Positions 14,401-20,700 of a stretch of 32,015 bases of DNA are shown piece after piece. The notes under the pieces are model-generated. The model was not told where the DNA came from. It did no database searches and worked only from the letters and a program-made list of their open reading frames with translations. Source of the DNA: Hyphomicrobiales bacterium. GTDB lineage: Bacteria > Pseudomonadota > Alphaproteobacteria > Rhizobiales > Xanthobacteraceae. The first letter of the stretch is position 1, and each line of letters starts with the position of its first letter. A program made the translations under genes and the position numbers. The DNA lies in NCBI GenBank assembly GCA_019243195.1, contig JAFAUQ010000233.1:1-32015 (forward strand), written 5' to 3'.

Positions 14401-15820
14401 GGTCGCTACTCGCTACCATCCCGAAGATAGACATGTGATGGACGAGGTGGCCGAGGGGATACGACGTGAGCTTCCTGATTTTGACTACGAGCATCGCCTG
14501 TTGATGCCGAACGGCACCGTCAAGCACATCCGCGTTGTTGCGCACGGTACCGCGGATAACGAGCGCGGAGGGATCGAGTATTTCGGCGCGGTTCAGGATG
14601 TAACCCAGCGCCTTGTTGCCGAGGAAGAACTGCGGCGCAGCGAGGCTTATCTGGCGGAAGCGCAGAAGTTGTCCCACACCGGCAGCTGGGTGGTCGACTA
14701 CGTGAACCGGAAGCCGATCTACTCGTCCGAAGAACACCACCGGCTGTTTGGCTTCGATCCGGCCAATGGGATGCCGCCCTGGCGCGAGTGGATGGACCGC
14801 ATCGATCCCGAGGACCGCCCCCGGACGAAGGAACTTGTCGAGCGAAGCTCGCGCGAAAAAACCGACCTGGAGATGGATTATCGCATTTGCCACCCCGACG
14901 GCACCGTGCGCTACGTCCACGATGTCGGCCATCCCGTTTTGAACGAAGCCGGCGAGGTGGTCGAATTCGTCGGCACGTCGGTCGACGTGACTCAGCGGCG
15001 GCTCGCGGAAGACGCGCTCGAAAAGGCCCGGTCGGAGCTTGCGCGCGTCACCCGGGTCATGAGCCTGGGCGCGCTCACGGCATCGATTGCGCACGAGGTC
15101 AACCAGCCGCTGTCGGGCATCATCACCAACGCCAGCACGTGTTTGCGGATGCTGGCCGCCGATCCTCCCAACATCGAGGGCGCGCGCATGACCGCGCAAC
15201 GCACGATCCGCGATGGCAACCGTGCCGCCGACGTGATCACCCGACTGCGCGCCCTGTTCAGCAAGAAAGCCGCGGCCACCGAGACCGTCGACCTGAACGA
15301 GGCGACGCGCGAGGTTCTGGCGCTCGTGTTCAGCGACATGCTGCGTAACAAGATATTTCTACGTACAGAGATTGACGACGACCATCCGCTACTCGTCACC
15401 GGCGACCGGGTCCAGCTGCAACAGGTCATTCTCAACCTCGTTCGCAACGCGGTGGAGGCGATGAGCGAGGTGGACGACCGGCCCAGGCACTTGCTGGTCA
15501 GGGCCGACGCCCAGGACCTTGGGCATGCGCGGCTGCTCGTGAAAGACGCGGGCGTTGGCCTCGATGCCCAGGCGATGGAACGCCTGTTCGACGCCTTCTA
15601 CACCACGAAGGAAGACGGCATGGGCATCGGCCTATCGGTCAGCCGCTCGATCATCGAGAACCACGGCGGCAGGCTGTGGGCCGAGCCGAACGATGGTCCG
15701 GGCGCCACGTTTTCCTTTTCCATTCCCCGGCTGGCCGAGAATGCGACGGCTGAGCGCACTGGCGAAGACGTCTGGCCGCCCAATCTAAACAGTGAGCAAC
15801 AAGTAATGAGGAATTCATAA
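11426..15820 (+). CDS. Soluble multi-PAS/GAF hybrid-sensing histidine kinase
   Basis: A 1464-residue kinase with no membrane segment. Domain order by approximate residues: PAS 10-130, PAS 135-255, GAF 256-420, PAS 424-555, PAS 556-689, PAS 690-815, PAS 816-942, PAS 943-1069, PAS 1070-1195, HisKA with H1223 (SIAHEVNQP), HATPase_c with N1341 (LNLVRNAVEA), KDAGVGL and GMGIGLS. Most PAS units end in a PAC motif of the DGxYRW...DIEDRKRAE type. PAS 6 and 7 are near-identical tandem copies. The start ATG at 11426 has a weak ribosome site; ATG 11447 is an alternative. The stop overlaps the next receiver gene by one base (TAATG). It is probably a cytoplasmic redox, oxygen or small-ligand integrator; no haem-binding His can be assigned with confidence. 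The kinase core resembles that of the ATPase-kinase fusion. Confidence 0.93.
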   Translation: MITNDRAMESELERVVDVLPGLVWTALPDGQIDFLSRRWSDYTGLGTGESLGHGWQAAVHPQDLPRLLAGWRGDSRTSEPVEAQVRLRRRDGKYRWFLFRAQPSADASGRIVKWSGLGSDIDDRIQAEQALRASERRFRLIVDGLPVLLSTATPDGELDQANRHYLEYFGATLEELKAREAVHALHPDDRERVLPIRRAAIEAGRPYEIECRRRRADGVYRWFHLRAFPLRDAEGNVALWYRLQIDIEDQKRAEALLTGEKRLLEMVANGHPMPDILEALCRFVESMVSGCYCSIVLVDPSGTKLQETIAPSLAAEFNDAVRGWPIDRLGGPCQTVARDNVQVIMSDVASDDRWRNSWRGLAQKHGLRSCWSTPIVSQAGKVLGTFALYWSEPGNPNALQLELIEQFTNIASIAIERAQRDAALRRSEARLAEAERELQRTIDALPILVATYRPDGSRIFVNRTWQDYTGLPFDVAIDSERTTIVHPEDGARIAQEWEKSLAAGVPFEAEMRLRRADGEYRWHAVRRVPARDESGAIARWYSVGADIEERRRAEQALRQSEARLSEAERQLRVTLDTIPVMVWRGAANGYVQQLNQRWFEYTGTTPEQMRGRRWKQCVHPDDLERHVQTGTDYVAAGMPIDSEARLRRFDGEYRRFLFRPAAARDENGDIVGWYGTIIDIEDRKRAEEKVVEAERELQRTIDHIPVLVATYRPDGSRLYVNQRVRESTDRSAAGDSQTPPVSIHPDDAELAEGKWRACVASGEPFEVEHRIRMGDGTYRWHLTRRVPLRDDTGKIIRWYGVGYDIEDRKRAEEQLRRSEALLAKAQRLSLTGSFSFHPATNDAMWSEEVYRIYEVEPGTRATLAMIRSRYHPEDLHLLEEQIAKMRSGATDLDYEHRLLMPDGSIKHVHMVAQGHRGEGGSSIEYIGAVQDVTQRRVAEEGLRRSEAFLAKAQRLSLTGSFSFYSATGEFTWSDELYRIFEFEQGTPISLELVATRYHPEDRHVMDEVAEGIRRELPDFDYEHRLLMPNGTVKHIRVVAHGTADNERGGIEYFGAVQDVTQRLVAEEELRRSEAYLAEAQKLSHTGSWVVDYVNRKPIYSSEEHHRLFGFDPANGMPPWREWMDRIDPEDRPRTKELVERSSREKTDLEMDYRICHPDGTVRYVHDVGHPVLNEAGEVVEFVGTSVDVTQRRLAEDALEKARSELARVTRVMSLGALTASIAHEVNQPLSGIITNASTCLRMLAADPPNIEGARMTAQRTIRDGNRAADVITRLRALFSKKAAATETVDLNEATREVLALVFSDMLRNKIFLRTEIDDDHPLLVTGDRVQLQQVILNLVRNAVEAMSEVDDRPRHLLVRADAQDLGHARLLVKDAGVGLDAQAMERLFDAFYTTKEDGMGIGLSVSRSIIENHGGRLWAEPNDGPGATFSFSIPRLAENATAERTGEDVWPPNLNSEQQVMRNS
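13871..15013 (+). repeat. Tandem 381-bp PAS-coding repeats
   Basis: Units begin at 13871, 14252 and 14633, each with CGGCGCAGCGAGGC, giving two exact 381-bp (127-codon) periods. Units 1 and 2 are closely similar at the DNA level (for example the stretches encoding AKAQRLSLTGSFSF and DYEHRLLMP). Unit 3 shares the linker and general fold but is more diverged. The pattern indicates recent in-frame duplication of a PAS exon-like module. Confidence 0.8.
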
Positions 15821-16206
15821 TGGATAGCCGCCCGCTTATATCGGTCGTCGATGACGACGAGTCGGTCCGCGAATCGCTGCCCGACCTGCTGCAGGAGTTC
15901 GGGTTCGCGGTCGCGGCGTTCGCCTCCGCCGAGGAGTTCCTCGCCTTCGATCGTCTCGCCGAGACTCGCTGCTTGATCCTCGACGTCGCCATGCCCGGCA
16001 TGAGCGGCCCCGATCTCCAGCGCGAACTGTTGCAGCGCCGCCAGCAAGTCCCGATCGTTTTCATCACGGCGCATGCGGATCAATCGGTCTTTCCGCGTCT
16101 CATCGAGCTGGGGGCAGTGGCGTGCCTGCGTAAGCCGTTCAGCGACACGCAGTTGCGCGAGGCGGTCGATGCCGCGCTTGACGGGCGTCCGCCGAAAGAA
16201 GGATAG
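15820..16206 (+). CDS. Single-domain response regulator
   Basis: 128 residues, receiver only: D11-D13, phospho-acceptor D55 (LILDVAMPG), T83 and K105 (LRKPF). The ATG overlaps the kinase stop as TAATG, with TGAGG 8 bases upstream, so it is translationally coupled to the multi-PAS kinase and is probably its direct phosphate acceptor. It has no DNA-binding domain. It may act as a phosphate sink or relay competing with the FixJ-type regulator 32 bp downstream, an arrangement seen in FixJ/FixK-like circuits. Confidence 0.92.
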   Translation: MDSRPLISVVDDDESVRESLPDLLQEFGFAVAAFASAEEFLAFDRLAETRCLILDVAMPGMSGPDLQRELLQRRQQVPIVFITAHADQSVFPRLIELGAVACLRKPFSDTQLREAVDAALDGRPPKEG

Positions 16207-16238
16207 ATTGCCTCCGCGGGAGCCCACCAGAGGTCATC

Positions 16239-16865
16239 GTGACGCCGCCAACTCCGATCGTTTTCGTCGTTGACGATGACATTTCGGTACGCGAATCGCT
16301 GGAAGCGCTGATCCGGCTCGAAGGCTGGCAGGTGGAGACGTTCGCGTCCGCCGAGGCATTCCTGTCGCGCCCGCGCGTTTTTGCTCCGAGCTGCCTCGTG
16401 CTCGACGTTTCTCTGCCGGACCTCAACGGACTCGACCTGCAGAAGCGCCTGGCCGGCCGCAACGACATGCCGATCATCTTCATCACCGGCTACGGCAATG
16501 TGCCGATGACGGTCCAGGCCATGAAGGCGGGGGCGGTCGAGTTCCTGATGAAGCCGTTCAACGACGAAACCTTGTTGAACGCGATCCGCCAGGCGATCGA
16601 GCGCAGCCGGGCCACCGTCGGTCAGGAGGAGGAGGCGAACAAGCTGCGCGAGCGCTACGCCTCGCTGAGCCGGCGCGAGCAGGAGGTCATGGCCCTGGTC
16701 GTTGCCGGCCGGCTCAACAAGCAGGTCGGCTACGAGCTCGGCATCAGCGAAATCACGGTGAAGGCGCACCGCGGACGGGTGATGCGGAAGATGGGGGCCG
16801 GCTCGCTCGCCGATCTCGTGAACATGGCCGCGAAACTGCGCCTCGCACCTACCCCGGAACGCTGA
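16239..16865 (+). CDS. FixJ-family response regulator
   Basis: 208 residues. Receiver (~5-120): D12-D14, phospho-acceptor D56 (LVLDVSLP), T83, K105 (LMKPF). LuxR-type HTH (~140-200): [22 protein letters not shown] and [16 protein letters not shown]. Translation starts with GTG at 16239, with AGAGG about 5 bases upstream. It is the last gene of the kinase-receiver-regulator operon and the likely transcriptional output of the multi-PAS kinase. It is clearly paralogous to the regulator at 10557-11210 on the opposite strand. Targets are unknown; the shared divergent promoter is one possibility. Confidence 0.93.
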   Translation: MTPPTPIVFVVDDDISVRESLEALIRLEGWQVETFASAEAFLSRPRVFAPSCLVLDVSLPDLNGLDLQKRLAGRNDMPIIFITGYGNVPMTVQAMKAGAVEFLMKPFNDETLLNAIRQAIERSRATVGQEEEANKLRERYASLSRREQEVMALVVAGRLNKQVGYELGISEITVKAHRGRVMRKMGAGSLADLVNMAAKLRLAPTPER

Positions 16866-17004
16866 TACCCCCCACCTGGGCGGTGCCGCCACCCGACCTC
16901 CGGCGGTGCGGACTAGACCAAGGTTTGGGTGCGCCCTCCGTGCGTCTTATGGATGCGCCGGCCGGCGGGTCGCATACTCGCTTTCGAATTCATCGGAGGC
17001 GGTC

Positions 17005-17214
17005 ATGAAGAAGCTTACGCCCTATCTCGCGAACGGCAGTCCCAAGACCTGCTGGGGCTGCGGCCAGCCTTTCGTCGTCCGTCAAGGTCGCGCCGAAGCG
17101 ATCGTCGGCGCCGATAAGCGCCTGTATTGCCACCGCACCGGCTGCGAGGAAACAGCCCTCGTTTCACATATTCCCCAGCTGGCGGCTGCAAACACGATCG
17201 CGCGGGCGGCCTGA
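17005..17214 (+). CDS. Small zinc-finger-like protein, function unknown
   Basis: 69 residues beginning with ATG at 17005, preceded by GGAGG at good spacing; an in-frame extension to 16906 looks non-coding. Two Cys pairs, C16-x2-C19 (TCWGCGQPF) and C42/C47 with H43 (YCHRTGC), suggest a single structural zinc site of zinc-ribbon type. No signal peptide is present. I do not recognise a named family with certainty; similar short proteins are common in Bradyrhizobium relatives. It stands alone on the plus strand, 139 bp after the FixJ-type regulator. Confidence 0.65.
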   Translation: MKKLTPYLANGSPKTCWGCGQPFVVRQGRAEAIVGADKRLYCHRTGCEETALVSHIPQLAAANTIARAA

Positions 17215-17456
17215 GGCGGGAGAACGGCTGTTTCGCTTATCTGCGCTGACGGAGTTAAACAAATAAAATGGCTCGTCATACCTTGTTCGCGGGCGCGACG
17301 AGTCATCACATCTTTACCAGCAAGATCGTCATGTTTGCGCGTGCTGCAAGCCGCCCCTCAACGGATCAAGTCCGGGACAATCTCTCACCGCAAGTTGAGA
17401 GAGGTGGCGTGTTGCCCGGTCGCGGCACCGGCTCGTTCAACACGGCGTTACATGCA

Positions 17457-17507
17457 ATTGCGAAACGATAAAACAAACGTGACAAGAAAATCCTGGCGTT
17501 TCGCAAT
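17457..17507. promoter_or_regulatory. Perfect 11-bp inverted repeat upstream of exported peptide gene
   Basis: ATTGCGAAACG (17457-17467) and its exact reverse complement CGTTTCGCAAT (17497-17507) are separated by 29 AT-rich bases, 63 bp upstream of the small gene at 17570. Wide spacing suits paired operators flanking a promoter or a long RNA hairpin in a leader. The rest of the 17215-17569 gap shows no convincing gene. Confidence 0.4.
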
Positions 17508-17569
17508 CCTTGCTCCATCTCAGCACCGACTCGCGATGAGGCGAGCCGTCAACCGATGGAGATGAAACC

Positions 17570-17737
17570 ATGTTGATCAAAACCATTGCCGCGATGAGTC
17601 TCGCGGTTTTGCTCGGCACCACGGCGGCCGCGGTGGCGCAGGGCTGGCAGGGCAGCAACGGCTACTACAGCGATCGGTACGACCTGGGCTACACCAACTC
17701 GGCCCGGCACGATCCGCGCAACACCAACGGCTTCTGA
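17570..17737 (+). CDS. Small exported peptide, function unknown
   Basis: A 55-codon ORF with ATG at 17570 and GGAG eight bases upstream. Residues 1-24 form a clear signal peptide (MLIKTIAAMSLAVLLG..., cleavage after AVA). The mature part of ~31 residues is rich in Gly, Asn, Tyr and Arg (QGWQGSNGYYSDRYDLGYTN). No family is recognised. A strong hairpin follows 15 bp after the stop, and an 11-bp inverted repeat precedes it, so it looks like a self-contained transcription unit. Just upstream of the RpoH-type sigma gene, it may be stress related (inference). Confidence 0.6.
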   Translation: MLIKTIAAMSLAVLLGTTAAAVAQGWQGSNGYYSDRYDLGYTNSARHDPRNTNGF

Positions 17738-17752
17738 GCAACAGGCGGACCT

Positions 17753-17779
17753 CACGCGCAGGCCGCTTGCCTGCGCGTG
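17753..17779 (+). terminator. Strong hairpin after exported peptide gene
   Basis: CACGCGCAGGC-CGCTT-GCCTGCGCGTG is a perfect 11-bp GC-rich stem with a 5-base loop, 15 bp after the stop codon. It has no T-run, so it may stabilise the transcript end or be a non-canonical terminator. Confidence 0.55.
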
Positions 17780-18133
17780 GTCGGCCAGGCAACGTTCAAG
17801 CCGTAAACGGCCGGAGTATCGTTGAATTTTGATCTTCCCCAACGGGCGTTATCATTCGCCTTGGAAAGGGAACTTAGTTTCGTCGGATGTATTTGAGGGC
17901 GCCCGCGGACTGGGCGGTGCGGCCTTCCTTAACGACACAGCTGGCGATCGAACGATCAGGGGGCCGCAAGGCTTGCATGGAACCCGTTCGCGCTCCGACC
18001 GCGATTAGACCGTCGACTAAGACGACTATCCTTTGTGGTCATTCGACCAGACGAGCGTTGGATGGAAAACAATAAGGCCGACGGTAGGCTTTCATACGAG
18101 ACGCGACCGGCGTCTTTGACGAAAGAGGTCCCC
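17780..18133. other. Leader region upstream of sigma factor, no gene seen
   Basis: These 354 bp hold no ORF I would support. A GTG-initiated extension of the sigma gene from 18035 is open but lacks family similarity. No GGAAC-N16/17-CGTT element was found here on the plus strand. The promoter of the sigma gene must lie in this stretch but cannot be assigned by eye. Confidence 0.4.
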
Positions 18134-19063
18134 ATGAGTGCCTATGCTCAAGTCTTGCCGCTGAGTTCCGGCGCAGCTGGAGCGGGGCGTCTCATCGCCG
18201 AAACGCGCCGATTTCCCATGCTCGCCGCCGAGGAAGAGTACATGTTGGCCAAACGCTGGCGCGAGCACGGCGACTCGCAAGCCGCGCATCGCCTCGTCAC
18301 CAGCCATTTGCGGCTCGTCGTCAAGATCGCGATGAGCTACCGCGGTTACGGCCTGCCGATCGCCGAGCTGATCTCGGAGGGAAACTTCGGGCTGATGCAG
18401 GCGATCAATCGTTTCGACCCCGATCGGGGTTTTCGGCTGACCACCTACGCCATCTGGTGGATCAGGGCATCGATCCATGAGTTCATCCTGCGCTCGTGGT
18501 CGCTGGTGCGAATGGGCACCACTGCGAATCAGAAGAAGCTTTTCTTCAATTTGCGCAAAGCGAAGCACAGGATTTCGGTCGTGGACGAGGGCGACATGCG
18601 GCCCGACCAGGTGGAGGCGATTGCGAAACGTCTCGGTGTCGCCGAGCAGGAGGTGATCGAGATGAACCGCCGCCTCGGCGGCGATGCCTCGCTCAACGCG
18701 CCGACCCGCGAGGATAGCGCTGCCGGGGAATGGCAGGACTGGCTCGTGGATGACGCACCGAGCGCGGAACGGGCGCTGATGGAGAGCGAGGAGTTCGACG
18801 CGCGGCGCAAGGCGCTGGGCGAGGCGCTGAGCGTGCTCAACCCGCGCGAGCGGCGCATTTTCGAGGCTCGCCGGCTGGCCGAAGAGCCGCTCACGCTCGA
18901 CCAGCTCGCCGATGAGCTCGGAGTTTCGCGCGAGCGCGTGCGCCAGATCGAGACCAGGGCGTTCGAAAAGGTACGCCAGCGCGTAATCCAAGCCGTCGAC
19001 GTGGGACAAGCATCAGCCGCGGTGGCCGCGCTCGAACCGCCAGCGCTGCACCAAGCGGCCTGA
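18134..19063 (+). CDS. rpoH: RNA polymerase sigma-32 factor (RpoH family)
   Basis: 309 residues, normal length for RpoH. The diagnostic RpoH box QKKLFFNLR is intact at 133-141. Region 2 includes SHLRLVVKIAMSYRGYGLP and the -10-binding segment FRLTTYAIWWIRASIHEFI (100-118). Region 4.2 has LTLDQLADELGVSRERVRQIETRAF. It directs core polymerase to heat-shock or oxidative-stress promoters. ATG 18134 has GAGG five bases upstream; longer frames to 18035 are not family-like. Hyphomicrobiales often carry two or more rpoH paralogues, so this may be an alternative copy. The genes after it are tiny membrane and secreted ORFs and stress-type proteins, which may be part of its regulon (inference). Confidence 0.93.
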   Translation: MSAYAQVLPLSSGAAGAGRLIAETRRFPMLAAEEEYMLAKRWREHGDSQAAHRLVTSHLRLVVKIAMSYRGYGLPIAELISEGNFGLMQAINRFDPDRGFRLTTYAIWWIRASIHEFILRSWSLVRMGTTANQKKLFFNLRKAKHRISVVDEGDMRPDQVEAIAKRLGVAEQEVIEMNRRLGGDASLNAPTREDSAAGEWQDWLVDDAPSAERALMESEEFDARRKALGEALSVLNPRERRIFEARRLAEEPLTLDQLADELGVSRERVRQIETRAFEKVRQRVIQAVDVGQASAAVAALEPPALHQAA

Positions 19064-19090
19064 ACCGCAGAGCTTGTGGAGACACGCAGG

Positions 19091-19327
19091 ATGAGCACCA
19101 AATCTCTCAACTCGGGCGCCGTCGTCCTCGCCGCTTCGTTTGCCGTAACCGTTTTGACCTGGGATCAGGATCCCCTCCGCGGCGGCCTGAGCGACGACTT
19201 CACTTCGCCTTGGTGCCTCGCCGGCTCGCTCGAGTCCTGGGAAGGGAGGCCCTGCGTGGTTCCGCTGCGGCCCGGGTCGGCCGACGGAACGGCGGTTCCT
19301 CGCCAGCACAAACAACGGAGGCTGTGA
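19091..19327 (+). CDS. Small hypothetical protein with hydrophobic N-terminus
   Basis: 78 residues from ATG 19091, with GGAG nine bases upstream (a GTG at 19076 is also in frame). A hydrophobic stretch SGAVVLAASFAVTVLTW (residues ~8-24) looks like a signal or anchor. The remainder is Pro/Gly-rich with two Cys (PWCLAG, RPCVVP). No family recognised. It begins 27 bp after the sigma factor stop and its stop overlaps the next start (TGATG), so it is probably in the sigma-factor operon. Confidence 0.45.
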   Translation: MSTKSLNSGAVVLAASFAVTVLTWDQDPLRGGLSDDFTSPWCLAGSLESWEGRPCVVPLRPGSADGTAVPRQHKQRRL

Positions 19328-19509
19328 TGTTGCGCGAGCAGATGATCAACTTCCTCGAAGCCGCGATCGTCTTTCTCCTGGCAACCAATGCGGCCAGCGC
19401 ACTGGCCGCCCTCTATGCCATGCGGTTGGCTAACGCGGTCTCGCTCGCGCCGCAGGCCAAGAGCGCCATCGCGCGCCGCCTCGAGGCCATGATCCGACGG
19501 TTGGATTGA
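19327..19509 (+). CDS. Small single-span membrane protein
   Basis: 60 residues: MLREQMINFLEAAIVFLL..., with one long hydrophobic helix (~8-33) and a basic C-terminus (AIARRLEAMIRRLD), so the tail is probably cytoplasmic. The ATG at 19327 overlaps the previous stop by one base (TGATG). No family recognised. The coupling to the previous ORF supports both being genuine. Confidence 0.5.
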   Translation: MLREQMINFLEAAIVFLLATNAASALAALYAMRLANAVSLAPQAKSAIARRLEAMIRRLD

Positions 19510-19666
19510 CGCCGTGAGAAGAGCTAATTCGCTTTTGGTATGAGATTTCCCGACAAATAGCGCATAAGACGCTACATGCGTCGCAATAGGATACGGCCAC
19601 GCGGCCACCAAATCTCTCGTTAAAGGCGGGCGCTGCGTTATGCGGCGCCGCTGACGGGAGAGCGCT

Positions 19667-19825
19667 ATGCGCACATCGATGCAGGCGTCGCTGGTTTGCG
19701 CGCTGATGGAATCATTTCGGACGTTCAAACGGAGCCTCTGCGGCACCTATCGGCCCGAGTTGCATTACATGCGCGGGCCCGGTCCGAAATGGCGGGAACG
19801 GCACAGATTTGGCATCGAGGAGTAG
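19667..19825 (+). CDS. Tiny basic ORF, function unknown
   Basis: 52 residues starting with ATG 19667, with GGGAGAG four bases upstream. The protein is basic with no signal or transmembrane segment (MRTSMQASLVCALMESFRTF... ending RFGIEE). It ends 5 bp before the next ORF, whose ribosome site lies within its last codons. Support is from spacing and the ribosome site only. The 157 bp before it hold a 5-bp inverted repeat GACGC-TACAT-GCGTC and no other gene. Confidence 0.35.
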   Translation: MRTSMQASLVCALMESFRTFKRSLCGTYRPELHYMRGPGPKWRERHRFGIEE

Positions 19826-19830
19826 CGAGC

Positions 19831-20052
19831 ATGATACTCCTGTGGGTGCTCTGTCTGCCGGTGGCCGCAGTCATGCTGGCGGCAGCCATCGAGCGGGCGT
19901 TCGTCACGAAGGTGGAGCGGCGCCCGATCAACCATGTTCCCGCGCTCGTGCTTCCTTTCGACGTGAGGCGCGCGAGGCGATCCTCCGGTTCGCACGGCTA
20001 CGCGCGCGAGTGCGCGCAGGTGATCATGCTGCATGAACCTCGTCGGCGATGA
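19831..20052 (+). CDS. Small membrane protein, paralogue A
   Basis: 73 residues from ATG 19831, with GGAG eight bases upstream. A single N-terminal transmembrane helix (MILLWVLCLPVAAVMLAAAIE) is followed by a basic, probably cytoplasmic tail ending AQVIMLHEPRRR. It is clearly homologous to the ORF at 22327-22614 in both the helix and the AQVIMLHE tail, and the DNA is also similar, so the two are duplicates that flank the DUF305 and YVTN genes. No named family is recognised. Confidence 0.6.
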   Translation: MILLWVLCLPVAAVMLAAAIERAFVTKVERRPINHVPALVLPFDVRRARRSSGSHGYARECAQVIMLHEPRRR

Positions 20053-20063
20053 TCGAGGCCAAC
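20014..20063 (+). repeat. 50-bp direct repeat, copy 1 (3' end of paralogue A)
   Basis: 20014-20063 matches 22534-22583 at 45 of 50 bases by eye. It covers the codons for AQVIMLHE and extends past the stop of paralogue A. With the similar 5' helix-coding part, it marks a direct duplication about 2.5 kb apart. Confidence 0.7.
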
Positions 20064-20249
20064 CGCATTCCCGAGAGCGCAACGGAGTGTGCCGCAGCCT
20101 GCCGCCGTCAAGCAATGAACGCAAAGTCTCGGCACATTCACCAAAGACCCATCGGCGTCGCGGTGGCATATTGGCTCTGGCCCTTGGACAGTGATTCAAC
20201 GCGGCCGAGCCTTGCCGAACGAAGCAGCACCGACGGGATGAAACAATGA
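20049..20249 (+). CDS. Doubtful small ORF between paralogue A and DUF305 gene
   Basis: 66 codons. It overlaps the preceding stop by ATGA (20049-20052) and the following DUF305 start by ATGA (20246-20249), an arrangement typical of coupled genes. Against it: no ribosome site is visible, codon third positions are only moderately GC-rich, and no family is recognised. It could simply be spacer. Confidence 0.25.
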   Translation: MIEANRIPESATECAAACRRQAMNAKSRHIHQRPIGVAVAYWLWPLDSDSTRPSLAERSSTDGMKQ

Positions 20250-20668
20250 TCCATCGGCCGTCATCGTTCGCGCTCGCGATGTTCCTTGTCGCCGGATCGC
20301 TCGTCGCCTGCTCCGGGGAGCCGCAGTCACTCGCGAGCTATATCGCCGCTATTTGCTCGACGCCGTTTCGCGCCGCCCTCGAAGCGGAGGCGTCGTATCT
20401 CAGCGAGAATGTCGCCGCGATGACGAAAATGATGATCGACATGGGCATTCGGCCGTCAGGCGACGTCGACGCCGATTTCGTCGCGATGATGGTCCCGCAC
20501 CATCAGGGTGCGATCGAGATGGCGGAGGCAGAGCTGCGTTACGGCCGCAACGAACAGCTCCGCCGCATGGCCCAGGAAATCATCGTGACCCAGCAACAGG
20601 AAATCGCCGCCATGCGACTTGCGGTGGGCAAAGCACCCACTCCCGATCAAACTTACGCATCGAAATGA
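20246..20668 (+). CDS. DUF305 (CopM-like) lipoprotein
   Basis: 140 residues. The N-terminus is a lipoprotein signal with lipobox LVAC, lipidated at C22. The DUF305 core follows, with the hallmark FVAMMVPHHQGAIEMAE (H85-H86) and a second helix ending QQQEIAAMR. Met/His-rich DUF305 domains are ferritin-like helical folds; the CopM relatives bind copper, so a periplasmic metal-handling role is possible. The first part of the domain is short compared with many members. The next gene, a YVTN propeller protein, lies 32 bp downstream and is a frequent partner of DUF305 genes. Confidence 0.85.
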   Translation: MIHRPSSFALAMFLVAGSLVACSGEPQSLASYIAAICSTPFRAALEAEASYLSENVAAMTKMMIDMGIRPSGDVDADFVAMMVPHHQGAIEMAEAELRYGRNEQLRRMAQEIIVTQQQEIAAMRLAVGKAPTPDQTYASK

Positions 20669-20700
20669 GACCGCCCCATCCTTTTGACGGAGACCGCGTC

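Noticed and set aside
12494-15199. A 901-codon open frame on the minus strand
   Set aside because: It is a shadow of the multi-PAS kinase on the plus strand, which has clear domains; high GC content keeps the antisense frame open.
17268-17471. A 67-codon plus-strand ORF before the exported peptide
   Set aside because: The GGAG is 13 bases from the start codon, codon use is mixed, and it overlaps the left arm of the 11-bp inverted repeat.
17869-18000. GGAAC sequences upstream of the sigma gene as EcfG promoters
   Set aside because: No CGTT lies 16-17 bases downstream of either GGAAC (near 17870 and 17981).
18622-18632. Another copy of ATTGCGAAACG inside the sigma factor gene
   Set aside because: It encodes part of AIAKRL, a conserved stretch of RpoH proteins, so it is probably coincidence and not an operator.
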